Source: DATJIG01 sp050260515 (GTDB taxonomy: Bacteria > Pseudomonadota > Alphaproteobacteria > SMXQ01). Taken from it: a DNA stretch of 56,943 nt. Under the pieces are notes generated by a model that searched no databases, was not told the origin of the DNA, and was given only the letters and a program-made list of their open reading frames with translations. The stretch covers positions 1 to 56,943 of the forward strand of contig JBLNCI010000011.1 of assembly GCA_050260515.1 (NCBI GenBank). Reading direction: 5' to 3'. Made by a program: the position numbers and the translations under genes. Shown here piece after piece: positions 43,321-51,868 of the stretch (position 1 is the first letter of the stretch; each line of letters opens with the position of its first letter).

Positions 43321-43441
43321 GTAACACCTGGGTTGTGCTTAGAGGGCGTCAGGCCGCCGAACGGGCGGTCCCGAAGCGCCGCCGCAACGCGGCGGGGGTG
43401 CCAAAATCTATGTCAGGCCGACACGTGCCGGGTATCCGCTT

Positions 43442-43462
43442 TCTCGGCACAAGAGTTTTTCC
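43442..43462. promoter_or_regulatory. Operator-like motif upstream of hyuA (copy 1)
   Basis: TCTCGG-N4-AGAGTTTTTCC, which agrees at 18 of 21 positions with a copy at 48096. Its first half has the LysR T-N11-A layout (T at 43442, A at 43454) and an imperfect TCTC...GAG dyad. It also overlaps an inverted repeat GTGCCG-N14-CGGCAC (43425-43450). It may be a site for the LysR protein at 44860. Confidence 0.5.
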
Positions 43463-43479
43463 CTGGCCCTTCGCAAACG

Positions 43480-44793
43480 TCATACCAGCAGCTTTTCCAA
43501 GGTGTTCCACGCCTCGTCGCTCCCGCCGCAGAGGGCCGCGGAGGCGGCGTCGAGCAACGCCCCCCGCCCGGCCGAGCCGGTTACGGGATCGAGGATCCGG
43601 GCGGCCTTGGTGGCCAGCTCATCGTCGCCGAACCGTGCGCCGGGGTCGCCTGCGGCATCGAGCACGGTCCGCTCCACCGTCCTGCCGCCCACGTCGGCGG
43701 CCACCTTTCCCGGCCAGCGGCGGGGATACTCCGGCGCGAGATCGTCGTCGCCTTCGATCGTCACCTTCGCCATGAAAGCTTTCATAGTGTCGTCGAGGGG
43801 CATCTGCTCGCGGGCCACATCGTAGAGCGATGCTGGACGGAACAGGGCAAGCGCCATCTGGTAGCGCACCGACGAGAAAGTCGTCGTCCGATTGTTCGGA
43901 TCGACGGCGCCGCCGATCATGCTCACGTACGCTGGCGGGACGCGGACCCTCACCGAGCCGATCGAGTCCACCGGGACACCGCCGTCGACGATCACGCGCA
44001 GGGCTTCCACAGCGGCGATCGCCTGCTTGGCCGACGAGTATGGTTTGATGCTGAGGCCTTCGTAGGCCGACGGGGCGCGGCCAAGGCCCTCCATGAAGCT
44101 GGCGACGTCGAACGCGATCCCATGGCTCTCGTTCAGCCATTCGCGGTCGAGGAGTCCACTGTCGCCGGCAAAACCCTGCCGGGCGGCGATGGCAGCGACC
44201 ATGCCGGCGCGAACCGCGCTCGCCTGAAGCAACCAGCGCGGCGAGAGTTCCTGGCGGAAGCGCCCCGACCCACCCGCCGTGAACGTCAGCGCGATGGACA
44301 GCGCATGCGACGTCTGCCGGCGCGTGAGGCCAAGCAGGCGCGCCGCTACCGCGGCCGCCGTCAGTGGCGCGCACAGATACGTGGGCCACACCTCGCGGTA
44401 CAGGATATCGGGACCGCGCACCGCCGTGCCGAACCGCGTCATCACCTCGGTGCCGACCCAAAGGGCATCGGCAACCCCGGCTTGCCGTGCCGGGTCCTCG
44501 GCGACAAGGGCCATCGCCACAGGCACGACCACCGAGCTCGGAGTCGTGCACGACGGCATATGGATGTCGTCGATTTCCGTCATCCGGATCGCTGCCGAGA
44601 GCCGCGCGGCCCTGTCCTCCACGCGATCGCCGAACAGGGGAGCAAGCGCGAGAGTTTCACGGCACGGCCGCCCGGCTGCCGCAGCGACGACGGTATCGAC
44701 GAAGTGGCGGCGCTGGATCGCGCGCGCCTCGTCGCCGAGAGCGGCAGCGGAAGCGTCGCAGACGAAAGCCGCAAGCGCGTCTAGGTTGGTCAT
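43480..44793 (-). CDS. MmgE/PrpD-family protein (1)
   Basis: 437 residues from the ATG at 44793 (MTNLDALAAFVCDAS). A GTG five codons earlier overlaps the ribosome binding site region and is less likely. Family motifs: HFVDTVVAAAAG, MTEIDDIHMPSCTTPSSVVVP, ALSIALTFTAGGS and KPYSSAKQAIAAVEAL. The family contains 2-methylcitrate dehydratase and cis-aconitate decarboxylase; the true reaction here is open. It is divergent from lysR (66 bases) and lies 159 bases ahead of hyuA, in the same direction, so it may head the hyu operon. Confidence 0.87.
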   Translation of the reverse strand: MTNLDALAAFVCDASAAALGDEARAIQRRHFVDTVVAAAAGRPCRETLALAPLFGDRVEDRAARLSAAIRMTEIDDIHMPSCTTPSSVVVPVAMALVAEDPARQAGVADALWVGTEVMTRFGTAVRGPDILYREVWPTYLCAPLTAAAVAARLLGLTRRQTSHALSIALTFTAGGSGRFRQELSPRWLLQASAVRAGMVAAIAARQGFAGDSGLLDREWLNESHGIAFDVASFMEGLGRAPSAYEGLSIKPYSSAKQAIAAVEALRVIVDGGVPVDSIGSVRVRVPPAYVSMIGGAVDPNNRTTTFSSVRYQMALALFRPASLYDVAREQMPLDDTMKAFMAKVTIEGDDDLAPEYPRRWPGKVAADVGGRTVERTVLDAAGDPGARFGDDELATKAARILDPVTGSAGRGALLDAASAALCGGSDEAWNTLEKLLV

Positions 44794-44859
44794 GATCGCT
44801 GAACGCACTCCCGTTTTCCTATACAGTCACCGCGCGGATTCGCCATCGCGCTGAAGGCC

Positions 44860-45747
44860 ATGCAAGACCTCAACAAGCTGAATACGTTCGTCCGCGTCGC
44901 CGAGCATAAGAGCTTCACCCGGGCCGCGCGCGACCTGCACATGACGCCGTCGGCGGTCAGCAAGCACATCCACGAGCTGGAAGCCGCCCTCGGTATCGCG
45001 CTGCTGAACCGCTCGACGCGCGGAGTCGCCTTGACCGAAGTCGGCGAGCAGTTCTTCGGGCAATGCATCGACATTCTGGGGCACGTCGACGCTGCCGTCA
45101 CCACGGCGCAGAATCTCCAAGGCAAGCCGCAGGGCACTCTGCGCATTCACGTGGTCGCCGGCTACGCCCAGTGGGTGCTGGCTCCGCTGCTGCCGCGGTT
45201 CATGCGGCGCTACCCCGAGTTGCAAGTGGAAGTGACGACGGAAACGCCGGCGCTCAGCCTTGTCGAGGCGGGAGTCGACGTCGTCGTCTCCGGCAAGACT
45301 GCACCCGATCCCGGAGTCGTCCACCGCGAGCTCGGCATCGTCGAGTACGTGATCTGCGCCTCGCCGGAGTACTTCCGCACCAACGGGCTTCCCAAACGCC
45401 CACAAGACCTGGCGAACCACAACTGTCTCGTCCACACCCTGTTCGCGCCCAAGGAGTGGCCGTTCAAGGCCTCTCCTCGCGATGTCGTCGTGCGGGTGAA
45501 GGGGACCTTCCGGTCCAATAGCTCCGAGGTTTTGGCGCAGGCCGCCGTCGCCGGAGTCGGCATCGTGCGCCTGCCACGCTACACCGTCGCGGGCGAGGTC
45601 GCGGCCGGACGCCTTCAGACGATCTTCGACGGTCTCACCCGCTCGCGCCAGACGATGCGCGTCTACTTCCCGGCGACCAAGTATCTTCCGGCCAAGACGA
45701 CCGCCTTCATCGACTTCCTCGCGGCGGCCGTCTCCGGGCGGGCGTGA
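44860..45747 (+). CDS. LysR-family regulator of the hyu catabolic cluster
   Basis: 295 residues; winged helix at the N-terminus (FVRVAEHKSFTRAARDLHM, TPSAVSKHIHELEAALG) and an effector domain with the CrgA/DntR-type pattern (LRIHVVAGYAQWVLAPLLPRF, split in parts when read). Encoded divergently from the MmgE/PrpD gene with 66 bases between them, the usual layout for a LysR activator and its target. Candidate sites with a T-N11-A layout are found near hyuA and the cupin gene. Effector unknown. Confidence 0.88.
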   Translation: MQDLNKLNTFVRVAEHKSFTRAARDLHMTPSAVSKHIHELEAALGIALLNRSTRGVALTEVGEQFFGQCIDILGHVDAAVTTAQNLQGKPQGTLRIHVVAGYAQWVLAPLLPRFMRRYPELQVEVTTETPALSLVEAGVDVVVSGKTAPDPGVVHRELGIVEYVICASPEYFRTNGLPKRPQDLANHNCLVHTLFAPKEWPFKASPRDVVVRVKGTFRSNSSEVLAQAAVAGVGIVRLPRYTVAGEVAAGRLQTIFDGLTRSRQTMRVYFPATKYLPAKTTAFIDFLAAAVSGRA

Positions 45748-45858
45748 GCGACCGCTCACCGTGCTGTCTCGCCCGAGGTGTCCAGGCGCCCGCCGTCGAC
45801 GTGGTGGTAGTCGGTCGTGGCGACCGCGGTGGAGGTTGCGGCTCATCTCGGGCCGGCG

Positions 45859-46881
45859 CTATTCCCTCGCCAGCATCGCCTGAGCTTTCGTCATCATCTC
45901 CGGCGGCGCGCTCAGGATGTCGGCGACAAGCTCCTGGATCTCCTGGCCCCCGGTGGGATCGATCTCCAGGTTCTGGCGTGCAGCGTCGGCAAGGAAGTCG
46001 GGATCCTTCGCCGTCTTCACGAACGCGTCGCGCAATGCCGCAACGCGATCACCGGGAATACCGGGCGGCCCGAACACCGGCCGCCCGATCAGTTCGGGCC
46101 CGAGAATGATCTTAATGATCTGGCGCTGCTCGTCCGTCGTCGCGAACTCCGCCGCCGCGGGCACCTCGGGCAGCTCCGCGTTGCGGCGAACTCCGACAAC
46201 CGCGAGCACGTTGACCGTCCCGTCCTTGATCCACGACGGATGGTTCGCCTTGATGGTCGAGTATGTCTGACAGATCGCCTGCACCTCGTTCCGCTCCAGC
46301 GCCAGCACCGCCTGCGAGGCATCCGGATAGCCGGTGACCATCTCGAACTTGGCGCCGAACATGTTCTTCAGCAGGGCCGGGAAAGTGTACGTGCTGGTGC
46401 CCGGAGCAGCCGTGCCGACGATCAGCTTCGTCTTCAGCACGTCATCCCAGGTCTTCACCGGGGCGGTGTGCCAGGATACGCAGACGCTATCCTCGCCCGT
46501 CAAATTGCCGATCCAGGAGAACTTCGCGGCGTCGAACTTCGCCGCGTCGACGCCGAGCACGGGAGCGGTGATCATCGCCCGGCTGACGGTTGCGATGACA
46601 GACCCGTCCTTGGGGGACACGCTGTAGAGCAGATTGGCGGCGCGAATCCCACCGCCCCCTACGACGTTCTTCACGATCAGCGTCGGCTTGCCGGGGATGT
46701 GCTCGCCCATCCGGCGCGCAAGCAGCCGCGCGTAGATGTCGTAGCCGCCGCCGGCGCCCGAGCCGACGACAAAGTCCATGGACTTCCCCTGGTAGAACTC
46801 CGCGACCGACTGCGCCGCCGCGGGCACCGTGGATGCAACCGTGAACGCAAGCGCGGCCGGAACGATCCACTTCACAAGCAT
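45859..46881 (-). CDS. Bug-family binding protein (6)
   Basis: 340 residues from the ATG at 46881; a signal peptide ends near VPAAAQS. The long upstream open frame is only a shadow of the cupin gene. Motifs: GSGAGGGYDIYARLLARRM, IPGKPTLIVKNVVGGGG, SPKDGSVIATVS and GRPVFGPPGIPGDRV. It starts 8 bases after the cupin stop and forms an operon with it, which ties this importer to the cupin's pathway. No permease adjoins. Confidence 0.9.
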   Translation of the reverse strand: MLVKWIVPAALAFTVASTVPAAAQSVAEFYQGKSMDFVVGSGAGGGYDIYARLLARRMGEHIPGKPTLIVKNVVGGGGIRAANLLYSVSPKDGSVIATVSRAMITAPVLGVDAAKFDAAKFSWIGNLTGEDSVCVSWHTAPVKTWDDVLKTKLIVGTAAPGTSTYTFPALLKNMFGAKFEMVTGYPDASQAVLALERNEVQAICQTYSTIKANHPSWIKDGTVNVLAVVGVRRNAELPEVPAAAEFATTDEQRQIIKIILGPELIGRPVFGPPGIPGDRVAALRDAFVKTAKDPDFLADAARQNLEIDPTGGQEIQELVADILSAPPEMMTKAQAMLARE

Positions 46882-46889
46882 TGCTTTTC

Positions 46890-47987
46890 TCAGCCGAGGG
46901 GATTCCCGAGCACATCCATCTTCGGCGTCAGCCCGCGCTTCGCGAGCTCCGCCGTGAAGATGCCGTGCACCCGCGGATCCTGATCCTTGTATTCGATCTG
47001 TCGCCCGCCGCTCTTCACGTCGACGTCGATGCCGAGATAGATATTCCGCATATAGTCGGTGAACGGATACCGCACGCTGCCGTGGCCGATGGCGAGATAG
47101 CGGACCGGTTCGCCGCCGGCGTTGAAGTGCTGGTGGTACATCATGTCGGCTGGCGTGAAGACCCACCCGTGACGCCAGTCGACACGCGTGAAGTCGTTGT
47201 CGCCCTCATACCAGAACAGTGAATAGCCTTCGCCCGACATGCAGAACACATGCACGTCGGGGCCGTGGCGGTGCGCCTTCTTGTAGGTGCCCACCGGCAT
47301 CTCGGAGATGTGGGCGTGCAGCACCCCGTCGGCGAGGATCAACTGCACATGCTTTCCGCCGGCGCCACGCGCCGCCCACGTGTGGAGCTCGAGATTGCTG
47401 CCGTCGGGAATGAAGTTCGTCTCCCACATGTGCTTGCCCGGGCGCACGGGGACGAAATCGCCGTCGCCGGTGAAATGCTTGGTAGCGCCTTCACGCTCGG
47501 GGAACGAGCACGGGTTGTCGAAAACGAAGCTCTCGCTGTGGAAAAGGTTGAGCACGGCGGGCAGGTTGCAGGACACGGCGAGCCGCGCCGGCTTCTGCCC
47601 GGAGCCGTTGAAGAACTGATACTTGGAGTTGAGCGGCGGGGCGAAGATGCTGTTGACGCCCCACTCGAAGGTGTGGCTCGCACCCGACGCATCCTCCACC
47701 CGGGTGCTGCCGTGCCCCTCGAGCACGTACACGGCGGCCTCGTAGAGGTGCTTCATCGGGGCGCTTCGGCCCCCCGGCGGCAGCTCGAGCACCATCACCG
47801 TCATGAAGTCGCCGCGCCCCTTGAGGTGGGCGAGCGCGCCGCGCGCGCCAAAGCGGGCCCATGGCGCGGTCTCCAGCGCACAGAGGTCGAGCCCGAAGCC
47901 CTCGTGGATCGGAACGCCCTCCCCGCTCGCCCAATCGAGGTAGGGGTCGACCATGAACTTACCTGGAGGCGGTGCGACGTCGGGCAT
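46890..47987 (-). CDS. Bicupin protein (gentisate-dioxygenase-like fold)
   Basis: 365 residues from the ATG at 47987 (MPDVAPPPGKFMVDPYLDW). Two cupin domains: the first has MKHLYEAAVYVLEGHGSTR, the second has YKKAHRHGPDVHVFCMSGEG with an HxH metal motif and a later His in MYHQHFNAGG. Bicupins of this kind include gentisate and related ring-cleaving dioxygenases and isomerases; no exact reaction can be given. Co-transcribed with Bug protein 6. A motif shared with the hyuA promoter lies 109 bases upstream. Confidence 0.8.
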   Translation of the reverse strand: MPDVAPPPGKFMVDPYLDWASGEGVPIHEGFGLDLCALETAPWARFGARGALAHLKGRGDFMTVMVLELPPGGRSAPMKHLYEAAVYVLEGHGSTRVEDASGASHTFEWGVNSIFAPPLNSKYQFFNGSGQKPARLAVSCNLPAVLNLFHSESFVFDNPCSFPEREGATKHFTGDGDFVPVRPGKHMWETNFIPDGSNLELHTWAARGAGGKHVQLILADGVLHAHISEMPVGTYKKAHRHGPDVHVFCMSGEGYSLFWYEGDNDFTRVDWRHGWVFTPADMMYHQHFNAGGEPVRYLAIGHGSVRYPFTDYMRNIYLGIDVDVKSGGRQIEYKDQDPRVHGIFTAELAKRGLTPKMDVLGNPLG

Positions 47988-48095
47988 GGCGTGTGTCTCG
48001 CGTTGTGAAGCCTGATCCCGTTCCCGGAGCCTGCTGGCGCCGATCGGGTCGTGGAGACGAAAGGTAGGCCGCACCGCCCCGGGCCACCACCCTTG

Positions 48096-48116
48096 TCTCG
48101 GAAAGAGAGTTTTTCC
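48096..48116. promoter_or_regulatory. Operator-like motif between cupin and Bug 7 genes (copy 2)
   Basis: TCTCGG-N4-AGAGTTTTTCC, with the same spacing as copy 1 at 43442. Here the dyad TCTC-N5-GAGA is perfect and fits T-N11-A. It lies between the divergent cupin (109 bases) and Bug 7 (94 bases) genes, so it could control both. Confidence 0.5.
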
Positions 48117-48209
48117 GCCGCAAACCTAGGCAACCTGCGCTCCGGGCGCCATGATGCGGCCCCACGCGCCGGACGGGCCCCGCCCGGCCCCGCCGAACAG
48201 GAGTTTCCG

Positions 48210-49256
48210 ATGCGTTCTCTCGCCGCCGCAGGCCTCGCCGCAGCCCTTGCCCTTTCCGCCGCCCTCGGTCCCGGCGTCGCGCGCGCCCAGAGCCCCGGGG
48301 AGTTCTACAAGGACAAGCGCATCGACCTGATCATCTCGTCGACGGTCGGCGGCGGCAACGATGTCTCGGCGCGGCTGCTGGCGCGCTACTTCAGCCCGAA
48401 CATGCCCGGCAACCCGACGATGGTGCCGCGCAACATGCCCGGTGCGGGCGGCGTCACCGCCGCCAATCACGTCTACAACATCTCGGCGAAGGACGGGACG
48501 GCCATTGGCATGGTCCAGAACAGCGCCGTCTTCGACCCGCTCTACGGCAACGACAAGGCGCTCTACGACGGCTCGAAGTTCAACTGGCTCGGCAGCCCCG
48601 GCAAGGAGACCGCGGTGCTGATCGTCTGGCACACCGTGCCGGTGAAGGACTTCGCGGACGCGCGGCAGCGCGGCCTGACCCTCGGTGTCTCCGGCGGCCT
48701 CAACGCGACGCCCGCGTTCTACTCGCGCGTTCTCGCCCACGTCTTCCGCATGAACATCAAGATGATCGCGGGCTACCCCGGGCAGGCCGAGGCGTTCCTC
48801 GCGCTCGAGCGCGGCGAGAACGAGGGCTATCCCTCAGTGTTCTGGTCGTCGCTCAAGTCGGTGAAGCCCGACTGGATCGCGGACAAGAAGGTGAAGATGC
48901 TGCTGCAGATCGGCGACAAGCCGCATCCCGAGCTCGCCGGCGTGCCGTCCGCGCTCGACCTCCTCAAGGACGACAAGGAGATGCGGCCGCTGATGGAGCT
49001 CGCGGTGGCACCGCTCGCCGTGGGACGCCCGATGCTTGCGCCTCCGGGCGTTCCCGCGGATCGGGTGCAGGCGCTGCGCACGGCCATTATGGCGACGTTC
49101 AAGGACTCCGGTTATCTCGGCGAGTGCGAGCGGCTCAAGCTCGAATGCACGAATCCGACCTCGGGCGAGGAGTTGGCGAAGATCGTCGCCGACTCCTACA
49201 ACGCGCCGGCGCCGCTGACCGCGAAGCTGCGCGAGCTCAACAATCCGCCGCGCTGA
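48210..49256 (+). CDS. Bug-family binding protein (7)
   Basis: 348 residues from the ATG at 48210, with AGGAG seven bases upstream; signal peptide to about VARAQS. The frame is open much further upstream but without family similarity. Motifs: SSTVGGGNDVSARLLARYF, MPGNPTMVPRNMPGAGG, SAKDGTAIGMVQN and GRPMLAPPGVPADRV. Divergent from the cupin-Bug 6 unit; both may answer to the motif at 48096. Ligand unknown; convergent with Bug protein 8. Confidence 0.9.
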   Translation: MRSLAAAGLAAALALSAALGPGVARAQSPGEFYKDKRIDLIISSTVGGGNDVSARLLARYFSPNMPGNPTMVPRNMPGAGGVTAANHVYNISAKDGTAIGMVQNSAVFDPLYGNDKALYDGSKFNWLGSPGKETAVLIVWHTVPVKDFADARQRGLTLGVSGGLNATPAFYSRVLAHVFRMNIKMIAGYPGQAEAFLALERGENEGYPSVFWSSLKSVKPDWIADKKVKMLLQIGDKPHPELAGVPSALDLLKDDKEMRPLMELAVAPLAVGRPMLAPPGVPADRVQALRTAIMATFKDSGYLGECERLKLECTNPTSGEELAKIVADSYNAPAPLTAKLRELNNPPR

Positions 49257-49297
49257 GCGCCCGAGGTCCCCGACGGCGAACGGCTCGCCCCGGTCGA

Positions 49298-50323
49298 TCA
49301 GTTCTCCGCTCCGGCGAGCTGCTTGATCTTGGCGATGGTCTCGGGCGACAGCTCCATCGACTGCGCCACGACTTCGGTCAGGCGCTCGCCCGTCAGCGGA
49401 TTGAGATCGAGCTTCTGCTTGGCCGCCTGCTCCACGACCTCGGGAGCCTTCACCATCGCGTCGAAGCCACGGCGAAGCGCTTCAAGGCGCTGGGCCGGCA
49501 GACCCGGGGGCGCGAGCACTGAGCGGCCCATCACGTCGCTGGACGACAGCGCACGAAAGATCTTCAGGTTTTCCTCGTTGGTGGCGAGGTCCGTGAGCAG
49601 CGGGACGTCCTTCATGTCGGGGTGCCGCTCGAGACCGACCTGCACGAGAAACTTCACCTTGTGCTCGGTGATCCAGTATGGGTACTGCGCCTGGATCCCC
49701 GACCATAGCAGGCTCGACGAGCCGTCGACTTCGCCGCGCTCCATCGCGAGATGCGCCTGGTTCGAGGTGTAACCGGAGATCGGCTTCATCTTCGTTCCCT
49801 CAAGCGCATTGAGGAACGATACATACAGCACTGAGCCCGAGAGCGCGCCACCGACCGCGATGGTGACCTGCTTCGACTTCGTCTCCTCGATCGACTGCGC
49901 CGGCGCCGTATGCCAGACGGCGATCAGGCTCACGACATCGGACACGCGGCCGACCCACCCGAACTTCGGCGCGTCGAACTGGATGCCCTTCTGGCCGAGC
50001 GTCTGCATGAACGCGATGCTCTGGCTGACGATACCGATGGTGGAGCCGTCCTTGGGAGCGATGTTGTAGATATAGTTCGCCGCCTTCAGGCTGCCCGCCC
50101 CCGGCATATTCTGCGGGATCACCCGAGGCTGGCCTGGCATGTGTCGTCCGAGATACTGCGCGACGAACCGGCCATACACGTCGTAGCCGCCGCCCTGCTC
50201 GTAGCCGATCACCATGTTGATCCGGCCCGGCTCGGCGCCTTGCGCCGCAGCCTCCGGAATCTCCGCGAACGAGGTGCCAAGGAGCGCCGCGAAAGCGCAG
50301 ACACTTGTGAAATTCAGGTTCAT
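49298..50323 (-). CDS. Bug-family binding protein (8)
   Basis: 341 residues; signal peptide to about EAAAQG. Motifs: GYEQGGGYDVYGRFVAQYL, MPGQPRVIPQNMPGAGS, APKDGSTIGIVSQS and GRSVLAPPGLPAQRL. The ATG at 50323 precedes MNLNFTSVCAFAALLG. Nearest in pattern to proteins 6 and 7. It stands alone, convergent with Bug 7 and divergent from the MFS gene; no permease adjoins. Confidence 0.9.
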   Translation of the reverse strand: MNLNFTSVCAFAALLGTSFAEIPEAAAQGAEPGRINMVIGYEQGGGYDVYGRFVAQYLGRHMPGQPRVIPQNMPGAGSLKAANYIYNIAPKDGSTIGIVSQSIAFMQTLGQKGIQFDAPKFGWVGRVSDVVSLIAVWHTAPAQSIEETKSKQVTIAVGGALSGSVLYVSFLNALEGTKMKPISGYTSNQAHLAMERGEVDGSSSLLWSGIQAQYPYWITEHKVKFLVQVGLERHPDMKDVPLLTDLATNEENLKIFRALSSSDVMGRSVLAPPGLPAQRLEALRRGFDAMVKAPEVVEQAAKQKLDLNPLTGERLTEVVAQSMELSPETIAKIKQLAGAEN

Positions 50324-50577
50324 TGGGTTTCCCTACTCTTTGGCGCGATCCTACTCCGCCGGTGCCGCAGATAGACGACGGCTCCGCCTCGCACCCACGC
50401 CTATGAACGTGGGCGCCGGCCGCACGACACCGGGCGGGCAGATTACACGTTCACCGGGCGCGGTTCACCCGTCCTGCTTGATGGTGCGGATGCCGGGGCG
50501 TTATACCTCGGCGGTCACTCCATCCCGCTTTTCCGACTGCCGGCATGCCGGTCGTCCCGGCGCGTCCGCAGAGTTCG

Positions 50578-51783
50578 ATGACCGAGGTCCCTTCCCCCAA
50601 AGTCCCGCTATCCACACAGCTCGCGCTGTACGGAACGAGCATGTTCTCGGACGCCGCGAGCCAGGTCGTCATTCCGCTGTGGGTGCTGTCGCTGCATGCG
50701 TCGGCGATCGAGTTCGGAGCGGTGATCGGGGCGCGATCGCTGCTGCCGTTCCTGCTGTCGATTCACGGCGGCGTTCTGATGGATCGGCTCGGCGCCCGGA
50801 CCGTCATGCTGTTTTTCGCGGCGGTCGGAGTTTTCCTTCCAATCCTGTTCCCGGTCCTGCCCTGGATCTGGGCGGCGCTCATGCTCCAGCTCCTGGTCGG
50901 GCTGGCGACGACGATGAGCTGGGTAGGCGCCCAGACCGTGGCGGGGCAGACGATGAAGGGCAACCGCGCGCTGGTCGGTCGTCTCAGCTTCAGCAACCGC
51001 TTCGGGGGCTTCTTCTGCCCGTTCGTGGCGGGCATCGCCTGGGATGCCTTCGGGCCGTGGGGCGGCTTCGGCATCATGTTCGCGTTCTCCGCGGTCCTGC
51101 TGGTCTGCGCGATGATGCTGCCGCGCGACCTCGTGCGCAGCTCATCCCAGACGTTCCGGCTGCGCGACGTGGTCCCCCGCATCGACGATTACATCAGCGC
51201 GCTTTCGCTCCTCGCGATTCCGGCCGTGGCTGTGGTCGCCGTCGGGTCGATCCTGAACATCGCGACGGGGGCGATCCAGGCGTCGTTCTTCATCGCCTAC
51301 CTCGAGCACATCGGCCTGAGCGGCAGCCTGATCGGCTTCCTCGTCGCCGCGACGAACGTCACGGCACTGCTGGGGACCGTCGGCGTGACCTGGCTGATGC
51401 GGCGGATCGGCGGCGTGCGCCTGCTCAACACCGCCGTCATCGGCTCGATCCTCGCGGTGATGATCACGCCGTTCCTCGCGACCTTCCACACGCTGTTCGC
51501 CGTCTCGATCTTGCGCGGGTGGTCGCAGGGCATGGTCCAGCCGCTGATGATCTCGATTCCCGCCAAGGCGGTACCGATCGGTGCCCAAGGGATGTCGGTC
51601 GGGCTCAGGATATCGCTCAACCGCCTCGTACAGGCGGTGCTGCCGCTGGCGATGGGCGGCGTCGTCGACCTGATCGGTCTCGAGGACAGCTTCCTCGTCG
51701 TCGGCGGCGGCCTGCTGCTGATTGTCGCCGCGGTGATGGTCGCCCTGAGCCGGCGCGGGATGATGCCGCGGGGCCCGGACTGA
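50578..51783 (+). CDS. MFS transporter
   Basis: 401 residues from the ATG at 50578 (MTEVPSPKVPLSTQLALYG); an ATG at 50545 would add 11 residues, and neither has a strong ribosome binding site. It has about 12 membrane helices and an MFS loop motif GGVLMDRLGARTVML between helices 2 and 3. Similar carriers export or import small molecules with protons; the substrate is not evident. It is followed after 85 bases by a TauD-like dioxygenase gene in the same direction, which suggests a shared pathway. Confidence 0.82.
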   Translation: MTEVPSPKVPLSTQLALYGTSMFSDAASQVVIPLWVLSLHASAIEFGAVIGARSLLPFLLSIHGGVLMDRLGARTVMLFFAAVGVFLPILFPVLPWIWAALMLQLLVGLATTMSWVGAQTVAGQTMKGNRALVGRLSFSNRFGGFFCPFVAGIAWDAFGPWGGFGIMFAFSAVLLVCAMMLPRDLVRSSSQTFRLRDVVPRIDDYISALSLLAIPAVAVVAVGSILNIATGAIQASFFIAYLEHIGLSGSLIGFLVAATNVTALLGTVGVTWLMRRIGGVRLLNTAVIGSILAVMITPFLATFHTLFAVSILRGWSQGMVQPLMISIPAKAVPIGAQGMSVGLRISLNRLVQAVLPLAMGGVVDLIGLEDSFLVVGGGLLLIVAAVMVALSRRGMMPRGPD

Positions 51784-51868
51784 CCGACGAATCCCCCCGC
51801 GATTTTGCGTGCGCCGCCGGGCGCGCTAAGATCGGCCAAAAGCCGAAACGGCGCGTGGGAGGCGGAGC

